64,000 bases of DNA from CAYYYG01 sp964591375 (GTDB lineage: Bacteria; Patescibacteriota; Microgenomatia; UBA1406; GWC2-37-13). The notes beneath the pieces were generated by a model that was given only the letters and a program-made list of their open reading frames with translations, was not told the origin of the DNA and did not search any database. Made by a program: the position numbers and the translations under genes. The stretch is from positions 65,527-129,526 of the forward strand of contig CAZQAU010000002.1 of assembly GCA_964591375.1 (NCBI GenBank), in the 5' to 3' direction. Each line of letters opens with the position of its first letter. Positions within the stretch are counted from its first letter, which is position 1. This document shows positions 9,450 through 18,572 of the stretch, piece by piece.

Positions 9450-9484
9450 AAAAATGTAGAGACGTGCCGGCGGCACGTCTCTAC
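9450..9484 (-). terminator. Strong hairpin terminator after dnaK
   Basis: A perfect 13-base-pair stem, GTAGAGACGTGCC paired with GGCACGTCTCTAC around a 3-base loop (9456-9484). On the minus strand it is followed by ATTTTT. It lies 16 bases after the dnaK stop and just upstream of the dnaJ -10 box. It is far more GC-rich than its surroundings and looks like a REP-type palindrome used as a terminator. Confidence 0.75.
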
Positions 9485-9500
9485 TGAATAATATTTCTAG

Positions 9501-11405
9501 TTATTTAACGACTTCACCCTCTTCAACATCTTTTTTATCCTTTTTATCTTCGGAAGGTTTTTCCGCTTGTGGTCCTTCAGTTCCTGGAGGAGTTGATGCA
9601 CCAGGCTGTCCTTGTGCGCCATACATATGCTGGCCTATTTTCTGAAGTGATTCAGATAAAGAGGCTGTTTTTTGCTCAATATCTTCTCGTGTGCCCTTTT
9701 CGAGTGATTCTTTTAATTCTTTAATTTTAGCTTCCACAGGTTCTTTATCTTCTTTTGGTGCTTTATCACCGACATCTTTTAAGGACTTTTCGGCAACATA
9801 GAGCATATGCTCTGCCTTATTACGAGCTTCAATTTTTTCTTTTTCTTCTTTATCATGATCAGCATTTTTTTCAGCGTCCGCTTTCATTTTTTCAATTTCC
9901 TCTTTGGTCAAGCCTGTTGAACCGGTGATTTTGATACTTTGTGTTTTGCCAGTTGCTTTATCTTTAGCAGTAACAGTAAGAATACCATTGGCATCTATAT
10001 CAAACATAACTTCAACCTGTGGCACACCTCGTGGGGCAGGTGGAATTCCTTCAAGAATAAACCTACCTAATGACTTATTATCACGAGCCATTGGACGTTC
10101 ACCTTGTAAGATATGAATTTCTACCTGCGTTTGATTATCCTGAGCTGTAGAAAACACCTCGGACTTTGATGTTGGAATCGTTGTGTTGCGATTAATAAGT
10201 GGAGTCATAACACCACCTAATGTTTCGACTCCAAGCGTAAGAGGAGTAACATCAAGCAATACAACATCTTTGGTTTCTCCGGTAAGAACTCCTGCTTGAA
10301 TGGAAGCACCTATTGCCACCACTTCATCTGGATTAACAGATCTGTTTGGTTCTTTACCAAAAAATTCTTTCACCTTTTCAATAATTTTAGGCATTCTCGT
10401 CATACCGCCGACAAGAACGACTTCATTAATCTGAGATTTATCAAGCTTAGCATCTTTAATGGCTGCTTTAACCGGCTCAAAAGATCGTTCAATAAGACTG
10501 GCAACTAATGTCTCCAGTTTTGCCCGAGTAATTTTAGTAACAAGATGCTGAGGGGTATTATCTTTGACAGTGATAAATGGCAAATTGACTTCTGCTTCCA
10601 TCGAAGATGAAAGTTCTATCTTTGCTTTTTCTGCTGCATCACGCAATCGTTGTAATGCTTGTGGATCTTTGCGAAGATCAATACCATTTTCCTTTTGAAA
10701 TTCTTCAGCTAGGTAATCTAATATTGTTTTATCAAAGTCGTCTCCGCCTAAATGAGTATCTCCATTAGTGGCTTTAACTTGGAAAACCCCTTCTCCCAGC
10801 TCAAGAATAGTAATATCAAATGTACCACCACCCAAATCATACACAGCAATATTATGAGCATGATGCTTATCTAAACCGTATGCCAACGCAGCCGCTGTAG
10901 GCTCATTGATAATACGTACTACTTCCAAGCCCGCAATTTCACCTGCTTGTTTTGTCGCCTGACGCTGTGCATCATCAAAATATGCAGGAACGGTAATAAC
11001 GGCTTTTTCCACCTTTTCTCCCAAATATGCTTCTGCATCGGACTTTATTTTCTGTAGAATCATTGCAGAAACTTCCTGAGGTGTAAATGTTTTTCCTTCC
11101 ACTTCTACCACAGCCATTCCGTCCCGGCCGCCTTTGACAGTATAAGGCAACCATTTTGTGTCGCGTTGTACAGAATCATCATTATATTTATGACCCATTA
11201 ACCTTTTAACGGAAAAAATCGTCCGTTTTGGATTAATAACGATTTGCCGTTTAGCTACATCACCAACTATTCGTTTAATTGGATCAACCACAGAAGGGAT
11301 TACATTTCGACCTTCTTGAGAATGAATAACTTTCGGTTTTCCACCTTCCATAACCGAAACACAAGAGTTAGTTGTACCTAAATCGATACCAATTATTTTT
11401 GCCAT
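9501..11405 (-). CDS. dnaK: Chaperone DnaK (Hsp70)
   Basis: 634 residues, usual length. N-terminal ATPase domain with IIGIDLGTTNSCVSV, the phosphate-binding AVYDLGGGTFDIT and the adenosine motif VLVGGMTRMPKI. The substrate-binding domain has VTPLTLGVETLGG and the linker DVVLLDVTPL. A helical lid is followed by a disordered Gly/Pro/Lys/Glu tail ending EEGEVVK, comparable to the EEVD-like end of other DnaKs. Works with GrpE and the J protein in refolding. Third gene of hrcA-grpE-dnaK. No Shine-Dalgarno sequence precedes the ATG. Confidence 0.98.
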   Translation of the reverse strand: MAKIIGIDLGTTNSCVSVMEGGKPKVIHSQEGRNVIPSVVDPIKRIVGDVAKRQIVINPKRTIFSVKRLMGHKYNDDSVQRDTKWLPYTVKGGRDGMAVVEVEGKTFTPQEVSAMILQKIKSDAEAYLGEKVEKAVITVPAYFDDAQRQATKQAGEIAGLEVVRIINEPTAAALAYGLDKHHAHNIAVYDLGGGTFDITILELGEGVFQVKATNGDTHLGGDDFDKTILDYLAEEFQKENGIDLRKDPQALQRLRDAAEKAKIELSSSMEAEVNLPFITVKDNTPQHLVTKITRAKLETLVASLIERSFEPVKAAIKDAKLDKSQINEVVLVGGMTRMPKIIEKVKEFFGKEPNRSVNPDEVVAIGASIQAGVLTGETKDVVLLDVTPLTLGVETLGGVMTPLINRNTTIPTSKSEVFSTAQDNQTQVEIHILQGERPMARDNKSLGRFILEGIPPAPRGVPQVEVMFDIDANGILTVTAKDKATGKTQSIKITGSTGLTKEEIEKMKADAEKNADHDKEEKEKIEARNKAEHMLYVAEKSLKDVGDKAPKEDKEPVEAKIKELKESLEKGTREDIEQKTASLSESLQKIGQHMYGAQGQPGASTPPGTEGPQAEKPSEDKKDKKDVEEGEVVK

Positions 11406-11429
11406 AGTTTTTTTAAGAAATGTTAACTA

Positions 11430-11951
11430 TTAATTTACTGACTGAACTTTTTTACTTACTTTTACCTGAGCCGGACGTAATATTTTTTCTTTATATTTAT
11501 ATCCTTTTCGTAATACTTCAACAATAACATTGTCTTTTTCACCTTCAACTACATCAATTGCTTCAGCAATATGCGGATCGAATTCTTTTCCCAAAACTTT
11601 TATTTCTTCAATTCCCATTTCTGTAAGCTGTTGGTAATATTGTTTTCGAATCATATCCAAACCTTTATCCTTAATAAATATTTCTGCCTGCTCTAAATTA
11701 TCCAGAAACGGTAACAATCTGAGAATTAATTGAAAGGTTACGTCTTCCCGGATAATCATTCGCTCACCATGAAATCTTTTTTCTAAATTTTGATAATCTG
11801 CTAATGCTCTTAAATATTTACTCTTCATATCTGTAACTTCCTGTTTAAGCATTTCTACTTCCCCATTTATTTCGGTTACGTGTTCTTTTTTTTCATCATT
11901 TTTTTTAATATCACTTTGTTGGTTGTTTGACTTCTGGTGTTTTGAATCCAT
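11430..11951 (-). CDS. grpE: Nucleotide exchange factor GrpE
   Basis: 173 residues. A charged, disordered N-terminus (SKHQKSNNQQSDIKKNDEKK) leads into the long coiled coil (residues about 30-75, EVEMLKQEVTDMKSKYLRAL) and the C-terminal beta wing with IEEIKVLGKEFDPHIAEAI, the family signature. Promotes ADP release from DnaK. Sits between hrcA and dnaK with short spacers (42 and 24 bases), consistent with one operon under the CIRCE-controlled promoter. Confidence 0.95.
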   Translation of the reverse strand: MDSKHQKSNNQQSDIKKNDEKKEHVTEINGEVEMLKQEVTDMKSKYLRALADYQNLEKRFHGERMIIREDVTFQLILRLLPFLDNLEQAEIFIKDKGLDMIRKQYYQQLTEMGIEEIKVLGKEFDPHIAEAIDVVEGEKDNVIVEVLRKGYKYKEKILRPAQVKVSKKVQSVN

Positions 11952-11993
11952 AGTAAATAACTTAAATCGAAAATAATATCTAACTATAAATAC

Positions 11994-12743
11994 TTATTGA
12001 GATGTGGCAGAACTGCTTTTTATAACATCTTCAATCAGCTGCGAAAAATAACGAACCTGAGGGATAATAACATCGTATGACATGCGTTTTGGACCAACCA
12101 CACCGATAATTCCCTTAACACGATCTGTATGGAACTCACCCATCACACTGGCGCATGTCTCAAATATGGGATCCCGGAAATCTTCAGCACCCAATAAATA
12201 CATTATGTCTTCATCAACCTTGTAAAACTGTCTCAGTATTCCTTCCCAAAAATTAACTTCATCAAGCAATCCAAACAAAGGTCGTGATAGGCCAGGATCA
12301 GCGAACTCATTTTTACTTAACAGATTAGCTACACCTGCATAATATACTTCTCCTGTATCTGTTGCGGTGATAGATAATAACCCAGTTCTTTCTGCGAGTA
12401 CCTTTGTCGCGTGGTACAGCAACTTATGTATTTCCTGTCTATCATCCCAAATACTATTTTTGTACGCTACCTCTTCAATAGTTGAAAGTTCTTTTTCCTT
12501 CATTAAATGTTTTATATAAAAACGGAATCCTTTGGCTGATGGTACTCTTCCTGATGAAAAATGTGCTTTTTTTAGATAACCTTTTTGGGCCAGTTCAACC
12601 ATCTCATTACGAATTGTTGCAGGTGAGACTCCTAGTTTATATTTCTTTTCTAGTATCTCCGAACCAACCGCAATTCCGCTATCGGTATATTCTTTAATAA
12701 TTGCTTTCAAAATATCTACTTGCCGCTGTGTTAGATTATCCAT
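11994..12743 (-). CDS. hrcA: Heat-inducible transcription repressor HrcA, short form
   Basis: 249 residues against roughly 340 in classical HrcA. N-terminal winged helix: LTQRQVDILKAIIKEY and VSPATIRNEMVELAQKGYL, followed by SSGRVPSAKGFRFYI, the most conserved HrcA segment. The dimerisation and GAF-like parts are condensed; the C-terminus keeps KGIIGVVGPKRMSYDVIIP. Represses chaperone genes by binding CIRCE. The start at 12743 is chosen because the HTH begins immediately (MDNLTQRQ); a frame extension to 12908 would run through the promoter and CIRCE. The predicted transcript starts only about four bases upstream, and no Shine-Dalgarno sequence exists. Autoregulated, grpE and dnaK follow. Confidence 0.93.
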   Translation of the reverse strand: MDNLTQRQVDILKAIIKEYTDSGIAVGSEILEKKYKLGVSPATIRNEMVELAQKGYLKKAHFSSGRVPSAKGFRFYIKHLMKEKELSTIEEVAYKNSIWDDRQEIHKLLYHATKVLAERTGLLSITATDTGEVYYAGVANLLSKNEFADPGLSRPLFGLLDEVNFWEGILRQFYKVDEDIMYLLGAEDFRDPIFETCASVMGEFHTDRVKGIIGVVGPKRMSYDVIIPQVRYFSQLIEDVIKSSSATSQ

Positions 12744-12745
12744 AC

Positions 12746-12772
12746 TTAGCAATAATATAGCAAGACTGCTAA
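12746..12772 (-). promoter_or_regulatory. CIRCE operator (HrcA-binding inverted repeat)
   Basis: On the plus strand: TTAGCAATA, nine bases, GACTGCTAA. The consensus is TTAGCACTC-N9-GAGTGCTAA; 15 of 18 arm positions match. It overlaps the -10 region of hrcA and lies two bases before its ATG, the classical arrangement for autoregulation. Confidence 0.9.
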
Positions 12773-12782
12773 TAGTTGTCAA
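12754..12782 (-). promoter_or_regulatory. Sigma-70-type promoter of hrcA-grpE-dnaK
   Basis: Minus strand: TTGACA (12777-12782), exactly 17 bases, TATATT (12754-12759). The expected start is near 12747, inside the CIRCE element and about four bases before the hrcA ATG. Confidence 0.82.
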
Positions 12783-12865
12783 TAGCAAAATGACAGTTGA
12801 CTTGCTTAATAATGAAATACTAATGCTTTTTGACAAGATTGTCCACAAACAAATGTTTGAACATT

Positions 12866-12871
12866 TATAAT
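12866..12871 (+). promoter_or_regulatory. -10 box of nfo, leaderless spacing
   Basis: TATAAT with exactly six bases before the ATG at 12878, placing the predicted transcription start on the start codon. No strong -35 is seen. Confidence 0.6.
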
Positions 12872-12877
12872 AGGAAA

Positions 12878-13747
12878 ATGTCATACAAATTTGGCGCTCA
12901 TCTTTCAATAAGTGGGGGCTATACTAACCCTGTTACTAAAATTAATGAAATTGGCGGTAATACACTACAAATTTTCGCCGCTTCTCCCCGTGGCTGGAAC
13001 TTTGTCAAACCATTGGAAACTGATATTACCGCATTCAAAAACTTACGAACTAAACTGGAAATTGATCCAATATACTTTCATGCATCTTACTTACTTAATC
13101 TCGGTAGTGATGAAAGAATAGGACAGCTGTCACGATCATTGTTAAAACATGAATTTAAATTAGCGGCACAAATGGGAGTGCGAGGCAGTATAGTTCACTT
13201 AGGATCATTTAAAAACGGCAAAGATGAAGAAACCTCATCGCTTCCAATACATAAACAGGAGAAGTATAAAGTTCTTATTGATAACATATTGGATGTTCTC
13301 AATAACACCCCTAAAGAAACTCTTTTTATGATTGAAAATGCTGGAAACCGAAAAATTGGACGCTTTATTGAAGATATTGCACAAATAATTGAAGATGTAA
13401 ATGACTCCCGATTAAGAGTCTGTTTAGATACCTGTCACCTGCATGCCGCAGAGTATGACTTACGAACAAGTGAAAAACTGGAAGCGTTTCTAACTAAGTT
13501 TGATACACTTATTGGCATTGATAAACTTGAACTCTGGCACATTAATGATAGTAAGGATCCATTTGGGTCACTTCGTGACCGACATGAAAATATTGGACAA
13601 GGCGCTGTCGGAATTGATACATTTAAACTATTACTAAATCATCCCAAAACTAAAGATAAGCCTTTTATCATAGAAACTCCCGGCTTCGATGATAATGGTC
13701 CTGATAAAAAAAATCTAGATATTTTAAAGAATTTAGTTACATCATGA
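12878..13747 (+). CDS. nfo: Deoxyribonuclease IV (AP endonuclease)
   Basis: 289 residues, TIM-barrel zinc enzyme that cleaves DNA at abasic sites in base excision repair. Seen: FGAHLSISGGY near the N-terminus, HASYLLNL, the metal-binding IVHLGSF, ENAGNRKIG, CLDTCHLHAAEYD, WHINDSKDPFGSLRDRHENIG and a C-terminal ETPG. All are Nfo signatures. The start is at MSYKFGAH; an extension to 12830 would overlap the hrcA promoter region. It overlaps the following NUDIX gene by four bases (ATGA). mutM at 46.0 kb works in the same repair pathway. Confidence 0.96.
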   Translation: MSYKFGAHLSISGGYTNPVTKINEIGGNTLQIFAASPRGWNFVKPLETDITAFKNLRTKLEIDPIYFHASYLLNLGSDERIGQLSRSLLKHEFKLAAQMGVRGSIVHLGSFKNGKDEETSSLPIHKQEKYKVLIDNILDVLNNTPKETLFMIENAGNRKIGRFIEDIAQIIEDVNDSRLRVCLDTCHLHAAEYDLRTSEKLEAFLTKFDTLIGIDKLELWHINDSKDPFGSLRDRHENIGQGAVGIDTFKLLLNHPKTKDKPFIIETPGFDDNGPDKKNLDILKNLVTS

Positions 13748-14310
13748 AAAAGTTGATTGAAAAAGAAATTCTCAAAATTAAATCAAGTGCAGATGAGCAA
13801 ATTATCGCTCAATTTTTGAAACAACTTAATTCAGGATCAGGGCCGACCAAACAACAAAATCCTCAGAATCATTTTTGCGCTTTCTGTATTCCTATTGATA
13901 TACAAAATAAAACTATACTTCTAGGACATCATATAAAAGCCGATTCTTGGATCCCTCCAGGTGGACATATAGACCAAGGGGAAGGTCCACTCGACACGGT
14001 CCGACGTGAGTTTGCAGAGGAACTACAGCACAATCTAATATCTGAACCAATCGAGTTGTACACCGCTTCAATCATTCAAATCGATAATCCAAAGCAAACA
14101 TGTAAAACACATTATGATTTATGGTATTTGGTTTATATAGACGAACAAAGTTTTAAATTTGATACAAATGAATTTTACGATATGAAATGGTTCCCTCTTT
14201 CTGTAGTAGATACTATCGTGACTCATCCTATCTATCAACCTTTAATGATCAACTTAAAAAAATATCTGATACATGCTAAAAAGAAATTAGGAGATGACTA
14301 CAGAAAATAA
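13744..14310 (+). CDS. NUDIX hydrolase
   Basis: 188 residues. The NUDIX box is clear: GGHIDQGEGPLDTVRREFAE continuing into EL, matching Gx5Ex7REUxEE. It follows WIPPG, as usual. The N-terminal 45 residues are a helical extension before the core fold. Hydrolyses a nucleoside diphosphate linked to another group; substrate unknown. Translationally coupled to nfo by the ATGA overlap, and close to cca, but no pathway can be inferred from that. Confidence 0.88.
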   Translation: MKKLIEKEILKIKSSADEQIIAQFLKQLNSGSGPTKQQNPQNHFCAFCIPIDIQNKTILLGHHIKADSWIPPGGHIDQGEGPLDTVRREFAEELQHNLISEPIELYTASIIQIDNPKQTCKTHYDLWYLVYIDEQSFKFDTNEFYDMKWFPLSVVDTIVTHPIYQPLMINLKKYLIHAKKKLGDDYRK

Positions 14311-14322
14311 TCAATGTTGGAG

Positions 14323-14328
14323 TATAAT
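14323..14328 (+). promoter_or_regulatory. -10 box of cca, leaderless spacing
   Basis: TATAAT with exactly six bases before the ATG at 14335. This decides the start against the in-frame ATG at 14314, which would precede the promoter element. Confidence 0.6.
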
Positions 14329-14334
14329 TTAAGC

Positions 14335-15696
14335 ATGATCAATCTTCCCGATTATATACTGACTTTCATGAATATATTCAAAAACCACAATTATGAAATT
14401 TATGTGGTAGGCGGTGCTGTGCGCAATTTACTCATTGGGAAAGATACAGATAACTGGGATTTTACTACGAATGCTAAGCCTGAAGATATTATCAAAATGT
14501 TTCCTAATGCTTTTTATCATAATACTTATGGCACAGTTACGGTTCCCACCGAAATAAACACTGACAATGAAAAAAAACAGCTTCTCTTTGAAATTACTCC
14601 ATTCCGCAAAGAATCAAACTATACAGATGCACGTCATCCAGAAAATATTGAATGGGCAGACACTATTGCTGCTGATTTACAACGTCGTGACTTTACAATT
14701 AATGCAATTGCATATGACGGAGAGAAGATTGTAGATCCTTATAATGGTCAAAAACATTTACATGAACATCTGATAGTCGCCGTAGAAGATCCGGATCGTC
14801 GTTTTGCCGAAGATGCTCTACGACTTATGCGAGCAGTTCGTTTTGCTGCTCAGCTAGGATTTTTAATTGAAGATAAAACTCGCGATTCTATTAAAAAAAA
14901 TGCACAGGGTATTACTAAAATATCGTGGGAGAGAATTCGTGATGAATTTCTTAAAATCATTGCTTCTGAGCATGCTGCTGATGGAATACTGTTTTTAAGA
15001 AGTACTGATTTATTAAAGTATATTTTACCTGAGGTGGATGTGTGTTTTAGCGTGCAACAAAAAAGTCCTAAAAGGCATCACATTTATGACGTGGGAACAC
15101 ACCTTGTTATGTCACTTAAACATTGTCCTTCTAATGATCCGATTACCCGTTTTGCAACATTAATTCATGATATAGGAAAGGCGAAAACTTTTCGTAAAGA
15201 TCCAGAAACAGATATAATAACGTTTTATAATCACGAAGTTGTGGGTGAAATCCAAGCCATCCAAATTGCAGAACGTTTCCGTTTATCAAATAAACAAAAA
15301 GAAAAACTTGTGCGATTGGTTGCTAAGCATCAGTTCACTGTCTCAGAAATTCAAACTGATAAAGCAGTTCGCCGCTTTATCCGCGAAGTTGGAATAGAGT
15401 ATCTACAAGACATGCTGGATTTGCGTACTGCGGATAGAATTGGTTCCGGATCCCGACCTACTTCCTGGCGATATGAATTATTTAAAAAAAGGATAAAAGA
15501 AGTACAATATGAACCTTTTAAAGTCACTGATCTTAAGATAAATGGTAAAGACGTAATGAATTTGTTATCTCTTTCCCCCGGTCCTATGGTTGGTGAAGTA
15601 CTTAATAAAATCTTTACTGCAGTGGAAGATGGAGAACTGAAAAATGAACGCGAAGTATTAATGGAAAAGCTAAATACTCTTAAAAATACAAATTAA
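14335..15696 (+). CDS. cca: CCA tRNA nucleotidyltransferase / poly(A) polymerase family, with HD domain
   Basis: 453 residues. N-terminal class II nucleotidyltransferase head: VVGGAVRNLLIGKDTDNWDF, where DTD carries the metal-binding aspartates, then RRDFTINAIAYD and DPDRRFAEDALRLMRAVRFA, the PcnB/CCA signatures. The C-terminal part carries an HD phosphohydrolase domain (LIHDIGKAKTF, HEVVGE). Adds CCA to tRNA 3' ends. Five of the six tRNA genes in this window lack encoded CCA, so the enzyme is needed. Start chosen at 14335 from the -10 spacing. Convergent with, and overlapping by 17 bases, the metallo-hydrolase gene. Confidence 0.93.
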   Translation: MINLPDYILTFMNIFKNHNYEIYVVGGAVRNLLIGKDTDNWDFTTNAKPEDIIKMFPNAFYHNTYGTVTVPTEINTDNEKKQLLFEITPFRKESNYTDARHPENIEWADTIAADLQRRDFTINAIAYDGEKIVDPYNGQKHLHEHLIVAVEDPDRRFAEDALRLMRAVRFAAQLGFLIEDKTRDSIKKNAQGITKISWERIRDEFLKIIASEHAADGILFLRSTDLLKYILPEVDVCFSVQQKSPKRHHIYDVGTHLVMSLKHCPSNDPITRFATLIHDIGKAKTFRKDPETDIITFYNHEVVGEIQAIQIAERFRLSNKQKEKLVRLVAKHQFTVSEIQTDKAVRRFIREVGIEYLQDMLDLRTADRIGSGSRPTSWRYELFKKRIKEVQYEPFKVTDLKINGKDVMNLLSLSPGPMVGEVLNKIFTAVEDGELKNEREVLMEKLNTLKNTN

Positions 15697-16303
15697 AATT
15701 TTTTTTCTCATATTGTATTAATGTGTCTTCACCATGTCCCGGATATACCAATGTTTCTTCCGGAAGTGCTAGAAGGTGCTTAACTGATCTTTTTAAATCT
15801 GTTTTATCACTATAGGAAAAATCATATCTTCCAATACTGTCTTTAAATAGAGTGTCACCAGAAAATAATATATTTTCTTCCTTAAAATAAAAACAACAAC
15901 TACCCGGGGTGTGTCCTGGTGTTTCGATTACTTCAAAGGAAAATTCTTCTAGCAGCAAATGACCAGCTTTTAGATTTTCTAATTTTTGCGGTGAGATAAC
16001 ATGAGGTTCATACCCTAAAAAATACTTTGCAGTTTCACCTAAACGAGTAATAAGAAAAAAATCTTTGGAATGAAGATAACAATGTAATTCGGGAAAGGAT
16101 AGCTGTATTTCTCCTGCCGCCATCATATGATCAAAATGACCATGAGTAGCGATCAAACCAGCAATTGTAAGATTACGGCGTTGTATTTCTTCAAGAATAA
16201 AAGATGCTTCATCAGCCGGATCAATAATAATGCAAGATGTGTCTTTAATCAATACATAACAATTCGCCTGTAATTGACCCAGTGGATATCGCACAATTTG
16301 CAT
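15680..16303 (-). CDS. MBL-fold metallo-hydrolase (glyoxalase II-like)
   Basis: 207 residues, single metallo-beta-lactamase domain. Seen: THGHFDHMMA (HxHxDH), ETPGHTPGSCCFY with a metal-binding histidine, FSGDTLFKDSIGRYD with the bridging aspartate, and YPGHGEDT. This set matches the YcbL/glyoxalase-II-like group, which hydrolyses thioesters or related bonds; the substrate here is unknown. It lies ten bases after secF on the same strand, so it is probably the last gene of a secD-secF-MBL operon. Confidence 0.88.
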   Translation of the reverse strand: MQIVRYPLGQLQANCYVLIKDTSCIIIDPADEASFILEEIQRRNLTIAGLIATHGHFDHMMAAGEIQLSFPELHCYLHSKDFFLITRLGETAKYFLGYEPHVISPQKLENLKAGHLLLEEFSFEVIETPGHTPGSCCFYFKEENILFSGDTLFKDSIGRYDFSYSDKTDLKRSVKHLLALPEETLVYPGHGEDTLIQYEKKNFNLYF

Positions 16304-16313
16304 AATCTCTAAA

Positions 16314-17189
16314 TTAATTTACTGACTTACCTCTTATTTTTTCAAGCCAGACAAGAAGTGGTGCTGCTACAAAGGGAGATGAATATGTGCCTGTTATAGT
16401 TCCAATTAACAGTGTAGCAACAAAAAATCTAATAGTAGAGCCACCGAGCAATGTAAGTGCAAGCAACATAAAAATAATCGTCATTGAATTGTTAAGGGAT
16501 CGTACTAAAGTTTCTGTTAGTGCCTTATTTACATAATGCTCCATATTGCCCTTTCCTTGAGTTTTCATATACTCGCGAATTTTATCAAAAATAACGATTG
16601 TATCATGAACTGAAAATGACATAGTAGTCAGAACTGCAGTGACAAACATAGTATCTACTTCTGCTTTATAGAAATAAGATAACAAGGAATATGTTCCAAT
16701 AACGACTAAGAAATCATGCAAAAGTGCAAGGATTGCTGCTAAAGCAAAGTTAATTCCTTTAAAGGCAAAACTCATGTATAGAAGGATACCTACTATTGCC
16801 AAAAGCGAAGCAATACCCGTTTTAATCATTGTTTCCCTCCCCAATGATGGACCCACAGTTTCTGAACGAAGCACAGTGATTTTTGAGGATAATTTACTCG
16901 TTAAATTCTTTCTTAGTAGAGCTTCTTTTTTTTCATCAATTGCTTTAGTTCTAACCGAAATTACATTTTTACTCTGAGAAATACTTACTACATCAATTTT
17001 TTCCTGTTTCATTATATTTGTAACTTCTTTGACTGATACATTCTTTTCAAACTGATACTCAAGATTTGTACCACCGACAAAATCAATGGAATATATGTAT
17101 CCCCATCTAAAAATAGAAAATATTCCCGCACCGATAACGACAGCAGAAATTAAAAAATATAAGCTTCGGAATTTAAGGAAATTGATCAT
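16314..17189 (-). CDS. secF: Protein translocase subunit SecF
   Basis: 291 residues, six transmembrane helices. The N-terminal helix is followed by YSIDFVGGTNLEYQF, the periplasmic P1-like domain, and the RND-type core with GPSLGRE, SVHDTIVIFDKIREY and SLNNSMTIIF. Partner of SecD; the complex uses the proton gradient to help pull exported proteins out of the Sec channel. Starts eight bases after secD. Confidence 0.95.
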   Translation of the reverse strand: MINFLKFRSLYFLISAVVIGAGIFSIFRWGYIYSIDFVGGTNLEYQFEKNVSVKEVTNIMKQEKIDVVSISQSKNVISVRTKAIDEKKEALLRKNLTSKLSSKITVLRSETVGPSLGRETMIKTGIASLLAIVGILLYMSFAFKGINFALAAILALLHDFLVVIGTYSLLSYFYKAEVDTMFVTAVLTTMSFSVHDTIVIFDKIREYMKTQGKGNMEHYVNKALTETLVRSLNNSMTIIFMLLALTLLGGSTIRFFVATLLIGTITGTYSSPFVAAPLLVWLEKIRGKSVN

Positions 17190-17197
17190 ATTCTATA

Positions 17198-18565
17198 TTA
17201 ATATTTATAAAACCACTTAATTAATCTTTTGGTTATAACTATGCCCGTAAACAAACTTGTAGCTACACCAATTGCTAATGTCAATGCAAAGCCTCGGACT
17301 AATCCAAATTGAGGTAAAAATTCCCAATTTAAAGGGTTAAAAAGAATAAACGCCACAATTAAAGTTGTAACATTCGCGTCTTTGATCGCATCAATTGCTC
17401 GACCAAAACCTAACCGTATAGCTATGTCGGTATTTTTTCCTTTGCGTACTTCTTCTTTAATTCTTTCAAAAATTAATATATTCGTATCAACTGCCATACC
17501 GATGGAAAGAATGAAACCTGCAATACCGGGCAGTGTCAATACTATTGGAATTAATCTAAATATAGCAAAGGAGATAAGACCATAAATAATTAACCCCATG
17601 GATGCAATAATTCCTAATCTTCCATAATACAATATCATAAAAAGTAGAACCATTGCTAAGCCTGCCATACCTGCCACTATACTTTTATTTACTTCCGCTG
17701 CACCTAGCGTAGGTCCAATATTTCTCTGTTCTATCAACTTAATTGGTACTGGCAATGCACCTGAATTAATTGCAATTGCAAGTTGTTTAGCTCCATCTAC
17801 TGTAAAGCTACCACTGATCACTGCATTACCGTCAGTGATTGCCTGCTGAACTACTGGTGCAGATAAGGGGAAATAATCCACGAAAATTCCTACTTGTTTA
17901 CCTATATTGCGTTTAGTAACATCAGCAAATATTTTGGCTCCCGCAGGAGTAAACTCCAAACTTACCTGTGGTTGTCCATTTTGAGGATTGAATGTTACGG
18001 TAGATTTTTTGACATGTTTCCCTGTAAGTCCGGTATCTTTATTTAGTTTATAAATATCAGGTGCAGCAGTGGCTATTTTTTCATCGAAATTTCCCTCTTC
18101 CTTAAATGTCAGCTGTGCTGTTTGACCTATAAGACCTACAGCTTCCGAAACATCTTCAATTCCGGGAAGATCAACACTAATTCTATGAATACTGCCCGAC
18201 TTAATTGTTTGAACAACAGGTTCGGAGACACCATATAAATTAACACGACGTTCAATAATATCACGAGCAGAGCTTATTGCATCCGAAAGATCCTCTGCTT
18301 TAACTTTACTTATATCTGCTTCAAATACCAAATGACTTCCGCCTTTTAAATCGAGTCCCAAATTTGTCTTTATTTCTTTTTTTACTACCTGTCCGTTTTG
18401 CGTCCAGGTAATAACTGGTGGCCCTAATACAAACTGAATTTTTTTCCCTGCCACATTCATATTAACTGGATAATTTTCAGGAAGATCAATCCATATAACA
18501 AGTCCAAAAAGCAAGATTAGGAGAAAGTATTTAATGATTTTCATGTGCTTATATTTTTTCAACAA
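17198..18565 (-). CDS. secD: Protein translocase subunit SecD
   Basis: About 455 residues; the periplasmic region is shorter than in E. coli (615 residues), as in many Gram-positive and CPR forms. Seen: N-terminal anchor, GLDLKGGSHLVFEAD, RRVNLYGVSEPVVQ, VDLPGIEDVSEA, the P1 domain, and a C-terminal RND core with GTIGFILSIGMAVD-like sequence (PGIAGFILSIGMAVDTNILI) and FERIKEEVRKGK. Two starts are possible: TTG at 18565, seven bases after TACAAT and thus leaderless, or ATG at 18544. Neither has a Shine-Dalgarno sequence; the -10 spacing favours TTG. Confidence 0.94.
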   Translation of the reverse strand: MLKKYKHMKIIKYFLLILLFGLVIWIDLPENYPVNMNVAGKKIQFVLGPPVITWTQNGQVVKKEIKTNLGLDLKGGSHLVFEADISKVKAEDLSDAISSARDIIERRVNLYGVSEPVVQTIKSGSIHRISVDLPGIEDVSEAVGLIGQTAQLTFKEEGNFDEKIATAAPDIYKLNKDTGLTGKHVKKSTVTFNPQNGQPQVSLEFTPAGAKIFADVTKRNIGKQVGIFVDYFPLSAPVVQQAITDGNAVISGSFTVDGAKQLAIAINSGALPVPIKLIEQRNIGPTLGAAEVNKSIVAGMAGLAMVLLFMILYYGRLGIIASMGLIIYGLISFAIFRLIPIVLTLPGIAGFILSIGMAVDTNILIFERIKEEVRKGKNTDIAIRLGFGRAIDAIKDANVTTLIVAFILFNPLNWEFLPQFGLVRGFALTLAIGVATSLFTGIVITKRLIKWFYKY

Positions 18566-18572
18566 AGACTCT

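Noticed and set aside
12744..12908. Upstream extension of hrcA to 12908
   Set aside because: It would translate the promoter and CIRCE element; the HTH begins directly at 12743.
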